From Bosea sp. (in: a-proteobacteria) (GTDB lineage Bacteria > Pseudomonadota > Alphaproteobacteria > Rhizobiales > Beijerinckiaceae): 64,000 bases of DNA. The stretch spans positions 496,001 through 560,000 of the forward strand of contig NZ_JAMLIX010000002.1 in assembly GCF_023953965.1 (NCBI RefSeq). Direction: 5' to 3'. The position numbers and the translations under genes were made by a program. The notes beneath the pieces are model-generated. The model made no database searches and was not told where the DNA came from. It saw nothing but the letters and a program-made list of their open reading frames with translations. Below are positions 8,901-16,282 of the stretch, in pieces. Within the stretch, counting starts at the first letter, position 1. Each line of letters begins with the position of its first letter.

Positions 8901-9105
8901 CGCGCTCGGCGCCGGCGCGAGCGCGGAGCTGCGCCAGCCGCTCGGCATCGCGGTCGTCGGCGGCCTGATGATCAGCCAGGTGCTGACGCTGTTCATCACC
9001 CCCGTCCTGTTCCTCTACATGGACAGGCTGTCGGAGGGGCTGGTCAGGCTCGGCGGCTGGCTGCGCGGCGGCAGGCAGGCGCCGGTGACGCATCCGGCGG
9101 AGTGA
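5980..9105 (+). CDS. RND multidrug efflux transporter (HAE1 / MdtB-C-like permease)
   Basis: This proton-driven inner-membrane exporter has 1041 residues. It begins with MNVSAFCIRHPVATILMSVSLVLAG and has the two-fold repeat typical of RND pumps: a first membrane helix, a large periplasmic loop, six helices, then a second copy. The TM4 proton-relay motif SVGLVVDDAIVMLENIVR carries the paired Asp residues. GLLMLIGIVKKNAIMMID in the second half carries the conserved Lys. The ATG at 5980 overlaps the adaptor stop, so earlier in-frame codons are read-through of the adaptor gene. The sequence is closest in style to MdtB/MdtC-type pumps. The substrate is not predictable. Confidence 0.95.
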   Translation: MNVSAFCIRHPVATILMSVSLVLAGLFAWRFLPVAALPRAEFPVVNVSAQLPGASPDTMATSVATPLIKQFATIAGIDSISTTNSQGSTSIAIQFVLNRDIDAAAADVQAAIARTQRQLPAEMTTQPSYRKVNPADAPIILMALKSDIVPLSQLDAFAQQVISPALSTVDGVAQVLIWGSQKYAVRIQIDPTALAARGIGLDELQAAITAANANTPVGTLQNDAQQLTILAKTQLANAAQFADVIVTTRSGKPVRLGDVAKVIDSVENTQTRSQYDGTPAIVLAVQRQPDANTVEVVDRVKAMIPAFEEQLPAAASLSLLNDRSTSIRHAVEDVEFTLFLTIALVVMVIFVFLRRVAATFIPAVAVPISIIATLAVMYLLNFSIDNISLLGLTLSVGLVVDDAIVMLENIVRHMEEDGLSAFDAALKGSGEIGFTIVSISLSLVAVFIPVLLMGGVIGRIFNEFAVVVTVSILASAFVSLTLTPMLCSRLLSGYSEHHRENALGRFLEKGFDKLLAGYDAGLKLCLRVQPLMLVAFFLTMAGSVWLLQSAPKGFFPQEDIGQLQVSTEARQDISFEAMQKLQNEVADVFRKSPYVAHVASSVGGNGGGNALNSGRLFVELKPLDERPNIQAVLASLRRDLAQVAGIGTYMTPVQNLRIGARSSKSQYQLVVQGLDQQLMNGWALRLADAMSRDRSTFVDVTTDLQDNALQATVVVDRDKANALGIGSDILRSTLYSGFGVRQVSTIYTAGDSYNVVVEFNPNEHWTPERLNAIRVRTKSGTLVPLGAIARIERTAGQLTVNQLGQLPAVTISYNLPAGVALGDSVAHIAAIKDGLGLPKSISTTLAGTAKVFQDSLANQGLLIAGAILTIYIVLGILYESFIHPLTILTGLPSAAMGALGALRLFDLELSVIAIIGLLMLIGIVKKNAIMMIDVALVLRREGLTAQEAIHKACIMRFRPILMTTLAALMGTLPIALGAGASAELRQPLGIAVVGGLMISQVLTLFITPVLFLYMDRLSEGLVRLGGWLRGGRQAPVTHPAE

Positions 9106-9120
9106 CGGGAGGGCGCCGCC

Positions 9121-10359
9121 TCAGGCGGCGTCGAGCCCGTAGAGCGAGTGCAGCGTGCGCACCGCAAGCTCGGTATAGGCGGCGTCGATCAGGACCGAGA
9201 ACTTGATCTCGGAGGTGGTGATCGCGCGGATGTTGATGCCTTTCTCGGCCAGCGCCCGGAAGGCGCGCGCCGCGACGCCCGCATGCGAGCGCATGCCGAC
9301 GCCGATCGCCGAGACCTTCACCACATCGGTCGCGCCCTGGATGTCCTCATAGGAGATCGCGTCGCGCTTGCTCTCGAGCACGGTCCTCGCGCGCTCGTAA
9401 TCGGCGGTCGGCACGGTGAAGGTGATGTCGGTCGTCGCCCGGTCGTCGGAGACGACCTGGATGATCATGTCGACATTGATGTTGGCGTCGGCGAGCGGGC
9501 CGAAGATCGCCGCGGCGACGCCGGGCTTGTCGGCCACGCGCCGGAGCGTGATCTGGGCTTCGTCCCGCGAGAAGGCGATGCCGGTGACGATCTGCTGTTC
9601 CACGATGTCGTCCTCGTCGCAGATGAGGGTGCCGGGATTGGGGTGTTCGGGGTCGTCGAAGGAGGAGCGCACATAGGTCGGCATGCGATGCACCATCGCG
9701 ATCTCGACCGAGCGCACCTGCAGGACCTTCGAGCCGAGCGAGGCCATTTCGAGCATCTCCTCGAAGGAGACCTTGTCCATGCGCCTGGCCTTGGGCACCA
9801 CGCGCGGATCGGTGGTGTAGACGCCGTCGACATCGGTGTAGATGTCGCAGCGATCGGCCTTGAGACCCGCCGCGAGCGCCACCGCGCTGGTGTCCGAGCC
9901 GCCGCGCCCGAGCGTGACGATGCGGTGCGTGCGCGGGTTGATGCCCTGGAAGCCGGAGCAGACCGCGATCTCGCGGCTGCGGTCGAAGCCGGCGAGGATG
10001 CCGGCACCGTCGATGCCCTCGATCCGGGCCGCGCCATGCGCGTCGGAGCCGTAGAGCGGGATCTGCCAGCCCTGCCAGGAGCGCGCCGGCAGGCCCATCG
10101 CCTGGAGCACCATCGCCATCAGCCCGGAGGTGACCTGCTCGCCCGAGGCGACGACGGTGTCGTATTCCGCCTGGTCGAAGGAGGGCGCGACCTCCTTGCA
10201 CCAGGCGACGAGCTCGTTGGTCTTGCCCGACATCGCGGAGACCACGACCGCGACCTCGTTGCCGGCGTCGAACTCGCGTTTGACGTGGCGCGCCGCGTTC
10301 TTGATGCGCTCGACATTGGCGACTGAGGTGCCGCCGAATTTCATCACCAGACGGGCCAT
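9121..10359 (-). CDS. lysC: Aspartate kinase LysC
   Basis: LysC phosphorylates L-aspartate, the first step toward lysine, diaminopimelate, threonine and methionine. The protein is 412 residues. The kinase signature MKFGGTSVANVERI stands at the N-terminus, followed by VVVSAMSGKTNELV, VALAAGLKADRCDIYTDVDGV and two C-terminal ACT domains (from about residue 265, including VADKPGVAAAIFGPLADANI and IGVGMRSHAGVAARAFRAL). The ACT repeats imply feedback control by lysine and/or threonine. It diverges from ubiG, the arrangement common in Hyphomicrobiales. A short 7-bp stem straddles its stop codon (9114-9130), but there is no T tract. Confidence 0.96.
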   Translation of the reverse strand: MARLVMKFGGTSVANVERIKNAARHVKREFDAGNEVAVVVSAMSGKTNELVAWCKEVAPSFDQAEYDTVVASGEQVTSGLMAMVLQAMGLPARSWQGWQIPLYGSDAHGAARIEGIDGAGILAGFDRSREIAVCSGFQGINPRTHRIVTLGRGGSDTSAVALAAGLKADRCDIYTDVDGVYTTDPRVVPKARRMDKVSFEEMLEMASLGSKVLQVRSVEIAMVHRMPTYVRSSFDDPEHPNPGTLICDEDDIVEQQIVTGIAFSRDEAQITLRRVADKPGVAAAIFGPLADANINVDMIIQVVSDDRATTDITFTVPTADYERARTVLESKRDAISYEDIQGATDVVKVSAIGVGMRSHAGVAARAFRALAEKGINIRAITTSEIKFSVLIDAAYTELAVRTLHSLYGLDAA

Positions 10360-10501
10360 GACGGTCTTTTCGGCTCTCGATAGCTATCCCCGGCGCCAGG
10401 GCCGGGTCGAAACGTCGCCCTCGCGCTCGGGGCGGGGCGGGTGTAGATGACGGGCGGCGGGCGCGGTGTCAATGCGGCGTCGCGCGGCGAGGGACGGGTT
10501 C

Positions 10502-11263
10502 ATGGCGGCAGCGGCGGAACGCTCAGGCACGACGATCGACCCGGCCGAGGTCGCCCGCTTCGATGCGCTGGCGCGCGACTGGTGGGATCCGAAGGGTCCG
10601 ATGGCGGTCCTGCACAAGTTCAATCCGGTGCGGCTCGCCTTCGTCCGCGACGAGGTCTGCGCGCATTTCGGCCGCGATCCCGGGCAGATGCGAACGCTCG
10701 CGCAGTTGAGTCTCGTCGATATCGGCTGCGGCGGCGGTGTCCTCTGCGAGCCGCTCGCCAGGCTCGGCGCCACGGTCACCGGCCTCGACCCGGCCCCGGC
10801 CAACATCGCCGTCGCGCGCGCCCATGCCGAAAAGAGCGGGCTTGCCATCGACTATCGCGAGGAGACGATCGAGGCGGTGGTGGAATCGGGCCGGCGCTTC
10901 GACATCGTGCTGGCGATGGAGGTCGTCGAGCACGTCGCCGATGTCGACGCCTTCGTCGCCTCCTGCTGCGCGGCGGTGAAACCCGACGGGCTCATCGTCA
11001 TGGCGACAATCAACCGCACGCTGAAATCCTACGCGCTCGCGATCGTCGGCGCCGAATACGTGCTGCGCTGGCTGCCGAAGGGCACGCATGACTGGGAGAA
11101 GTTCGTGACGCCGGCCGAGCTTTCCGCCGCGATCGAGACCAGCGGCTTCACGATCGGAGCGCGGACCGGCGTGGTCTTTAATCCGCTGACCGGCCGCTGG
11201 GGCGCGGCGCGCGACATGGACGTGAACTACATGCTCGCCGCCAGCCGCGGCGTTCCGGCCTAG
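10502..11263 (+). CDS. ubiG: Ubiquinone biosynthesis O-methyltransferase UbiG
   Basis: UbiG carries out both O-methylations in ubiquinone synthesis using S-adenosylmethionine. I take the ATG at 10502 (253 residues). GTG at 10466 and ATG at 10472 are in-frame alternatives that add up to 12 non-conserved residues. The SAM-binding motif I is VDIGCGGGVLCEPLARLGA followed by TGLDPAPANI. DIVLAMEVVEHVADVDAFV is motif II, and the C-terminal FNPLTGRWGAARDMDVNYML is a UbiG hallmark. FDALARDWWDPKGPMAVLHKFNPVR at the N-terminus is also characteristic. The gene diverges from lysC. Confidence 0.96.
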   Translation: MAAAAERSGTTIDPAEVARFDALARDWWDPKGPMAVLHKFNPVRLAFVRDEVCAHFGRDPGQMRTLAQLSLVDIGCGGGVLCEPLARLGATVTGLDPAPANIAVARAHAEKSGLAIDYREETIEAVVESGRRFDIVLAMEVVEHVADVDAFVASCCAAVKPDGLIVMATINRTLKSYALAIVGAEYVLRWLPKGTHDWEKFVTPAELSAAIETSGFTIGARTGVVFNPLTGRWGAARDMDVNYMLAASRGVPA

Positions 11264-11288
11264 GCAGGACGCCGGGTCGTCTCCGCAA

Positions 11289-11326
11289 CCCCTGTCATTC
11301 CGGGGCGCGCCCCGGAATGACAGGGG
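11289..11326. repeat. Perfect 38-bp palindrome, dispersed-repeat type
   Basis: Two 19-base arms meet without a loop: cccctgtcattccggggcg (11289-11307) and its exact complement (11308-11326). It lies between the converging ubiG and a small membrane-protein gene. A GTCATTCCGGGG / CCCCGGAATGAC core is a common dispersed intergenic element in related genomes, from general knowledge. It may also act as a bidirectional transcription barrier, though it lacks a T tract. Confidence 0.75.
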
Positions 11327-11338
11327 TCGGTCGCGCGG

Positions 11339-11641
11339 TCAGGGCCGCGCCACCGCCAGGCCGATCAGCAGGAACAGCCCCGATCCCGTCGCGACGAGGG
11401 CCCGCACCGCCTCGGCCTGGAAGCGGGTCGGAATGCCGTAGCGGTGCCAGAACCAGGCGCCGGCGAAGGCGCCCACCAGCAGGATGCCGGCATTGAACAT
11501 CACGCCGAAGCTGGCATCGGAAAGCAGCAGATCGGCGAGCCAGCCGAAGGTGAGGGCACCCATCAGGATCATCGTGACGACGAGCATCATCGACAGCAGA
11601 GGCATGTCGGGCAGGCCGACCATCATCAGCAGTCCGCGCAT
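11339..11641 (-). CDS. Small inner-membrane protein, function unknown
   Basis: This 100-residue protein has three hydrophobic segments (about 12-35, 45-65 and 77-98), with WHRYGIPTRFQAEAVR between the second and third. I do not recognise a family. The ATG at 11641 is preceded by GGAGACAGG in the correct position, which argues for this start. Frames extending further upstream are not coding in character. It is divergent from ccr across a 178-base gap containing a large inverted repeat. It converges on ubiG across the 38-bp palindrome. A role cannot be assigned. Confidence 0.75.
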   Translation of the reverse strand: MRGLLMMVGLPDMPLLSMMLVVTMILMGALTFGWLADLLLSDASFGVMFNAGILLVGAFAGAWFWHRYGIPTRFQAEAVRALVATGSGLFLLIGLAVARP

Positions 11642-11709
11642 CCTGTCTCCCCAGCCTCGCGCAGGCGTTCGGCATCGTCGCAAACGACGCGGAAAACGCA
11701 AGGGTTCGG

Positions 11710-11769
11710 CGGAATTTGTTGCGCTGCGGCGTAATTTCCTGGATTGATGATGCAGTGCAGCAAATTCCG
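11710..11769. promoter_or_regulatory. 18-bp-arm inverted repeat upstream of ccr, probable operator
   Basis: The left arm (11710-11727) and right arm (11752-11769) are complementary at 16 of 18 positions with a 24-base spacer. Each arm contains a TTTG(T/C)TGC(G/A)CTGC unit, in opposite orientations. The repeat ends 50 bases before the ccr start and lies in the divergent promoter region shared with the small membrane-protein gene. Such TGC/GCA-rich sites resemble those of PhaR-type polyhydroxybutyrate regulators in alphaproteobacteria. The ccr regulator is not known here. Confidence 0.6.
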
Positions 11770-11819
11770 GCGGTGGAAGCCGCGCGGGCCACGACGGACC
11801 GGAGCAGGGGGAGACGAGG

Positions 11820-13088
11820 ATGTCGAAGTCGCAGGCCGCCGCCGGAAAGCCGCTCAAGGACCTCTACGGGCTCGATGAACTGCCGCCGCTCGGCCATGTG
11901 CCGGAGAAGATGTACGCCTGGGCGATCCGGCGCGAGCGCCATGGGCCGCCGCAGGAGAGCTTCCAGATCGAGGTGGTGCCGACCTGGACCATCGGCGAGG
12001 AGGAGGTGCTGCTCCTGGTGATGGCCGGCGGCGTCAACTACAACGGCATCTGGGCGGGGCTCGGCCAGCCGATCTCGCCCTTCGACGTCCACAAGGCGCC
12101 CTTCCATGTCGCGGGTTCGGACTGTGCCGGCGTGGTCTGGGCCGTCGGCTCCAAGGTGAGGCGCTGGAAGGTCGGCGACGAGGTCATCGTCCACTGCAAC
12201 CAGGACGACGGCGACGACGAGGAATGCAATGGCGGCGACCCGATGTTCTCCCCCAGCCAGCGCATCTGGGGCTACGAGACGCCGGACGGCTCCTTCGCCC
12301 AGTTCTGCCGGGTGCAGTCGCGCCAGCTCATGCTCAAGCCGCGGCACCTCTCCTGGGAGGAATCGGCCTGTTACACGCTGACGCTGGCCACCGCCTACCG
12401 CATGCTGTTCGGCCATGCCCCGCACACGATCAAGCCGGGCGACAACGTCCTCGTCTGGGGCGCGTCCGGCGGGCTCGGCGTCTTCGGTGTGCAGCTTTGC
12501 GCGGCGTCCGGCGCCAACGCCATCGGCGTGATCTCCGACGAGACCCGGCGCGACTACGTGCTGGGGCTGGGCGCCAAGGGCGTGGTCAACCGCAAGGATT
12601 TCAACTGCTGGGGCCAGATGCCCAAGGTCAATTCGCCCGAATATGCCGAATGGACCAGGCAGGCGCGCAAGTTCGGCAAGGCGATCTGGGACATCACCGG
12701 CAAGAAGGACGTCGACATCGTCTTCGAGCATCCGGGCGAATCGACCTTCCCGGTCTCCTGCCTCGTCGCCCGGCGCGGCGGCATGGTGGTGTTCTGCGCC
12801 GGCACCTCGGGCTTCAACATCACCTTCGACGCCCGCTATGTCTGGATGCGGCAGAAGCGCATCCAGGGCTCGCATTTCGCCCATCTCAAGCAGGCCAGCG
12901 CCGCCAACCAGTTCGTGCTCGACCGGCGCATCGACCCCTGCATGTCCGAGGTCTTCCCCTGGGACAAGATCCCGATCGCCCATCACAAGATGTGGAGGAA
13001 CGAGCACGCGCCGGGCAACATGGCGGTGCTGGTCTATGCCCCGCGCACGGGCTTGAGGACCTATGAGGACGTGGTCGAGGCTCTCTGA
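11820..13088 (+). CDS. ccr: Crotonyl-CoA carboxylase/reductase
   Basis: CCR converts crotonyl-CoA, CO2 and NADPH to ethylmalonyl-CoA, the key step of the ethylmalonyl-CoA pathway for growth on C2 and C1 compounds and for handling polyhydroxybutyrate carbon. The 422-residue protein is an MDR-family enzyme with GGVNYNGIWAGLG (70-82), HVAGSDCAGVVWAVG, HCNQDDGDDEECNGGDPM, the nucleotide-binding VWGASGGLGVFGVQLC (212-227) and QGSHFAHLKQA (around His352). These are CCR-specific and separate it from plain quinone or enoyl reductases. Other pathway genes (mutase, mesaconyl-CoA steps) are not adjacent. A large inverted repeat lies just upstream and may control it. Confidence 0.96.
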   Translation: MSKSQAAAGKPLKDLYGLDELPPLGHVPEKMYAWAIRRERHGPPQESFQIEVVPTWTIGEEEVLLLVMAGGVNYNGIWAGLGQPISPFDVHKAPFHVAGSDCAGVVWAVGSKVRRWKVGDEVIVHCNQDDGDDEECNGGDPMFSPSQRIWGYETPDGSFAQFCRVQSRQLMLKPRHLSWEESACYTLTLATAYRMLFGHAPHTIKPGDNVLVWGASGGLGVFGVQLCAASGANAIGVISDETRRDYVLGLGAKGVVNRKDFNCWGQMPKVNSPEYAEWTRQARKFGKAIWDITGKKDVDIVFEHPGESTFPVSCLVARRGGMVVFCAGTSGFNITFDARYVWMRQKRIQGSHFAHLKQASAANQFVLDRRIDPCMSEVFPWDKIPIAHHKMWRNEHAPGNMAVLVYAPRTGLRTYEDVVEAL

Positions 13089-13091
13089 GGC

Positions 13092-14672
13092 TCAGGCCGA
13101 GCGGGCTTGCGAGGGAGCTTCGGCCGGGCACGCGTTGACCGATTCCATACGGTGCAGGAACTCGTCGACCGAGGTGGTCAGCGAGCCCGCGACCTCGGCC
13201 ATGATCTCGGCGGCCTGGCGGGCCTTCTCGATCTCGCTCTTGGTCTCGCCTACGGCGTTGTAGGCCTGCTCGACGCGCTGCGTCGCCTGGCGGCTGTGAT
13301 CGGCGGCCGAATCGATGTTGCTCGACATGGCGGCGGTCGAGGCCCGCTGCTCCTCGACCGCGGAGACGATGGCGTGGGTGACGTCGTGGACGTCGAGGAC
13401 GGCCTGGCGGATCGCCTCGATCGAGCGGGTCACATTGGCGGCCGAGGCGCCGATCGCGCCGATGCGGGTGATGATCTCGTTGCTGGCCTCGGTGGTCTGG
13501 GCGGCGAGGCCCTTGACCTCGGCGGCGACGACGGAGAAGCCGCGCCCGGCTTCGCCCGCGCGGGCCGCCTCGATCGTGGCGTTGAGCGCGAGCAGGTTCG
13601 TGCGTCCGGCGATCGACTGGATCATCTCGACGATGCCGGTGATGCCCTGCATCACCGTGGAGAGCTGGGCGATGTCGGCCATGGCCGTCGCGCTGACCGA
13701 GACGGTGTCGCTAATCACCTCGCCGGCGCGATAGGTCCGCTCGCCGATGCGGGTGATCGCGTCGTTGAGATGGCCGGTGCCGGCGGCGATGGCGTCGATC
13801 TCGCCGGTTGCGCTCGCCGTCGCGTTGCGCGCCGCCCCGGCCTGGCTCGCGGTCGTTTCCGCGGTGTCGGAGAGCGAGGCCGCGCTTGCCGCGATGCCCC
13901 GGGTCTCGCGCCGGACGACCTCCTGGAAGCCTGACATGGACTGGCGGAAGGCCGCGACGATCTCCATCAGCTCCTGGTGCCGGCGGCTCGCCTCGTCGCG
14001 CTCGGCGAGCGCGATCTCCTGCAGATGGGCGCGCTCGCGGCTGCTTTCGATCGCGGCGTTGCGGCTGCGCACGGCTCCGGCCAGCGTCGCGCCATAGGTC
14101 GTGATGTGGCGGGTCATGAAGATCAGGTAGAGGGTGAGCAGCACCCCCACCGTCGTCGCGGTTCCGGAGGATTGCTGGCTGAAGGACAGGACGGCGGTCG
14201 CGGCCAGCGTGAAGCCGTAGACCTGCGCGGCGCGCGCCACCACGACGAAGCGCGTCATGCCCCCGGCGATGATGGCGGCGATCGCGAAGCCGATCGTGAT
14301 GTTCTCGCTGGTATCCGCGGTCGGACCGGCGACCCAGGGCAGGGCGCCCCAGATCAGCCCGAGCGCCGGCGCGCGCAGATGCACGATCCGCACCGGCCAG
14401 GGCGAGCGTTCGTGCAGGCGGCTGCGCCACGCGGCGATGTCGAGGCACATCGACAGCGAATAGATCAGCGTGACGAGCATCCAGCCGATCAGCAACGCTT
14501 CCTGGTCGGGCCGCCACAGCATGGCCGCGATGGCGACCACCGCCGCGAAGTTGATGATGGCCGACGAGAAAGCGTTCTGCGCGAAGGAGGCGAATCCTTC
14601 GTGCTCGCTGTTCAGCAGCTCGGCGTGGCCGTCTGGGGAAGGGGGCGTGGCGCTTCGCATCGTCCAAGGCAT
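13092..14672 (-). CDS. Methyl-accepting chemotaxis protein with six-helix membrane module
   Basis: This 526-residue chemoreceptor has about six predicted membrane helices (roughly 35-53, 59-78, 102-115, 124-142, 148-165 and 172-189) with only short loops and no periplasmic sensor domain. A cytoplasmic coiled-coil follows from about 200. The signalling tip IAGRTNLLALNATIEAARAG with EAGRGFSVVAAEVKGLAAQT (about 354-393) is intact. No clear HAMP domain is seen between membrane and signalling parts. It probably senses something in the membrane or cytoplasm, or through its helices, as MASE-type modules do. No other che genes are nearby. An ATG four codons downstream is an alternative start. Confidence 0.9.
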   Translation of the reverse strand: MPWTMRSATPPSPDGHAELLNSEHEGFASFAQNAFSSAIINFAAVVAIAAMLWRPDQEALLIGWMLVTLIYSLSMCLDIAAWRSRLHERSPWPVRIVHLRAPALGLIWGALPWVAGPTADTSENITIGFAIAAIIAGGMTRFVVVARAAQVYGFTLAATAVLSFSQQSSGTATTVGVLLTLYLIFMTRHITTYGATLAGAVRSRNAAIESSRERAHLQEIALAERDEASRRHQELMEIVAAFRQSMSGFQEVVRRETRGIAASAASLSDTAETTASQAGAARNATASATGEIDAIAAGTGHLNDAITRIGERTYRAGEVISDTVSVSATAMADIAQLSTVMQGITGIVEMIQSIAGRTNLLALNATIEAARAGEAGRGFSVVAAEVKGLAAQTTEASNEIITRIGAIGASAANVTRSIEAIRQAVLDVHDVTHAIVSAVEEQRASTAAMSSNIDSAADHSRQATQRVEQAYNAVGETKSEIEKARQAAEIMAEVAGSLTTSVDEFLHRMESVNACPAEAPSQARSA

Positions 14673-14777
14673 TCAGTCGAACGTGACGTTAGTGGCGTTC
14701 CGTTGAGGAATGGTTGATGATGTGAAGCCGCCCCGTCGTTTCCCGCCGGCCATCGTCCGCGCTCGCGCGGCGGCGGG

Positions 14778-15350
14778 TCAGCCTTTGAGCGGACGCTGCG
14801 TCGCTTCGGGCAGCATGCGCTGCAACGTGTCGTCCTTGCGGACGAAATGGTGCCAGAGCGCCGCCAGCGTGTGCAGGCCGGCCAGCGCGATCAGCGCATA
14901 GGCCGCCCATTCGTGCCGTTCCCGGAGCGGGCGGATGACGGCGCGCGGCTCGGGCGCCTGGAGCGGGGGCAGGCTGAACAGGCCGAAATCGAAGCCCTGT
15001 CCGCGCCGGATCGCATAGATCAGCCCGATGACCGGCACGATCAGCATGAGGACATAAAGCGCCGCATGGCCGGCCCGGGCAGCCAGCGCCAGCACGGCCG
15101 GGCTTTCCGCCTGTGCCGGCATGCGGTGGGTCAGTCGCCAGCCGAAGCGGACGATGAGCAGCAGCAGGGCCGCGATGCCGGCGATCTTGTGGGTCTCGAG
15201 CGCCACGGGCTTCCAGTCCTTCGGAAAGGCATCGATGGTCAGCCCGAGCACGAAGGCCAGCGCGATCAGCGCCGCCATGAACCAGTGCAGCCTGCGGGAG
15301 ACCGCGTCATAGGAGGCGCGAGCGGCGGGATGAAGCGGCAGATCGGTCAC
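14778..15350 (-). CDS. Cytochrome b561 family protein
   Basis: This is a 190-residue inner-membrane dihaem cytochrome of the prokaryotic b561 family, which passes electrons between the quinone pool and periplasmic or membrane acceptors. Four hydrophobic helices are visible. Haem-ligand candidates are His22 (RRLHWFMA), the His of ALETHKIAG in helix 2 (about residue 54), and two histidines in helix 4 (ALAGLHTLAALWHHFVRKDD). The C-terminal WHHFVRKDDTLQRMLP is typical. It is divergent from the SIMPL gene; a small AT-rich inverted repeat lies about 20 bases before its start. Confidence 0.92.
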   Translation of the reverse strand: MTDLPLHPAARASYDAVSRRLHWFMAALIALAFVLGLTIDAFPKDWKPVALETHKIAGIAALLLLIVRFGWRLTHRMPAQAESPAVLALAARAGHAALYVLMLIVPVIGLIYAIRRGQGFDFGLFSLPPLQAPEPRAVIRPLRERHEWAAYALIALAGLHTLAALWHHFVRKDDTLQRMLPEATQRPLKG

Positions 15351-15369
15351 GGTTCGGGCACCCCCAGTT

Positions 15370-15387
15370 TAGATTGATTTTAATCTA
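15370..15387. promoter_or_regulatory. Short AT-rich inverted repeat before cytochrome b561
   Basis: Six-base arms tagatt (15370-15375) and aatcta (15382-15387) flank a 6-base spacer, 20 bases upstream of the b561 start. The position is right for an operator or core promoter element, but no regulator is indicated. Confidence 0.3.
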
Positions 15388-15534
15388 GTGGCGGCGTGCT
15401 TCCGGCAAAAGTTAAATTTCGGTCATGATTGGCGGCCCTTGGGCGGGGCGGGCGGGGTTCGTGATAATCTCGACATCATCTCGCGCTTGGCATGGCGGGG
15501 GCCATCGATGGCCGTAGCACCGACTGGAGTCATG

Positions 15535-16266
15535 ATGCCGTATTTCCATTCCCCTGCTTTTGCCGGAGCTGCCTTTTTCGCCGCCACCACGCTCTTCGCC
15601 ATGCCGGCGGCGGCGCAGGAGCCGGCAGCCGGTCGCCCGCCGCCGCGCATCAGCGTGGCCGGGGAGGGCGAGGTCGCCGTCGCGCCGGACATGGCGATCC
15701 TCAACCTCACCGTGCTGCGCGAGGCCGAGACGGCGCGTGCGGCGCTCACCGCCAACAGCGAGGCGATGCGGCAGGTCCTCGCCGCGCTGAAGGAGGCGGG
15801 CATCGCCGCGCGCGATCTCCAGACCTCCCGCCTGAGCATCCAGCCGCACTATTCCGAGCCCGGCAAGGACCGCAACGTCCACCCGAGGATCACGGGCTAC
15901 AGCGTCGGCAACACGCTGACCGTCCGGGTCCGCAACCTCGCGGACGCCGGCACCATCCTCGACAAGGCGGTCGGGCTCGGCGTCAATGCGGGCGGCGGCA
16001 TCGCCTTCGTCAAGGACGATCTCGGACCGACCCTCACCGAGGCGCGCAAGCGCGCCGTCGCCGACGCGCTCGCCCGCGCCGGGACGCTGGCCGAGGCGGC
16101 CGGAGTCAAGCTCGGCCGTGTCCTGTCGATCGAGGACCATTCGACGACGCCCCAGCCGGTGCAGTTCAGCCCGATCCGGCGCATGGCGGCAGAGGCTGTG
16201 CCGCTGGAGGGCGGCGAGAACAGCTACCGGACGCAGGTCACGGTGGTCTTCGAGATCGCGCCCTGA
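15535..16266 (+). CDS. Periplasmic SIMPL-domain (DUF541) protein
   Basis: This 243-residue exported protein has a signal peptide (hydrophobic stretch about 8-22, cut near MPAAAQ-EPAAG). It consists of one SIMPL/DUF541 domain: RISVAGEGEVAVAPDMAIL, LQTSRLSIQPHY, ITGYSVGNTLTVRVRNL and ARKRAVADALARAGTLAEAAGVKLG. Related proteins (YggE, BP26) form oligomeric rings in the periplasm and are linked to oxidative stress, but the biochemical role is unsettled. I chose the second ATG of the ATGATG pair because GGAG at 15526-15529 then has 5-base spacing. Longer in-frame extensions have no ribosome site and would bury the signal peptide. Confidence 0.9.
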   Translation: MPYFHSPAFAGAAFFAATTLFAMPAAAQEPAAGRPPPRISVAGEGEVAVAPDMAILNLTVLREAETARAALTANSEAMRQVLAALKEAGIAARDLQTSRLSIQPHYSEPGKDRNVHPRITGYSVGNTLTVRVRNLADAGTILDKAVGLGVNAGGGIAFVKDDLGPTLTEARKRAVADALARAGTLAEAAGVKLGRVLSIEDHSTTPQPVQFSPIRRMAAEAVPLEGGENSYRTQVTVVFEIAP

Positions 16267-16282
16267 CGGAAGGCAGCGGTGT

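Noticed and set aside
5758..9093. 1111-codon minus-strand frame over the RND operon
   Set aside because: Rich in His/Arg/Asp with no family features, it is a shadow of the adaptor and pump genes.
9114..9130. Stem at the lysC stop as a terminator
   Set aside because: Only a 7-bp stem around TCA with no T tract on either strand; it is more likely due to GC-rich coding sequence.
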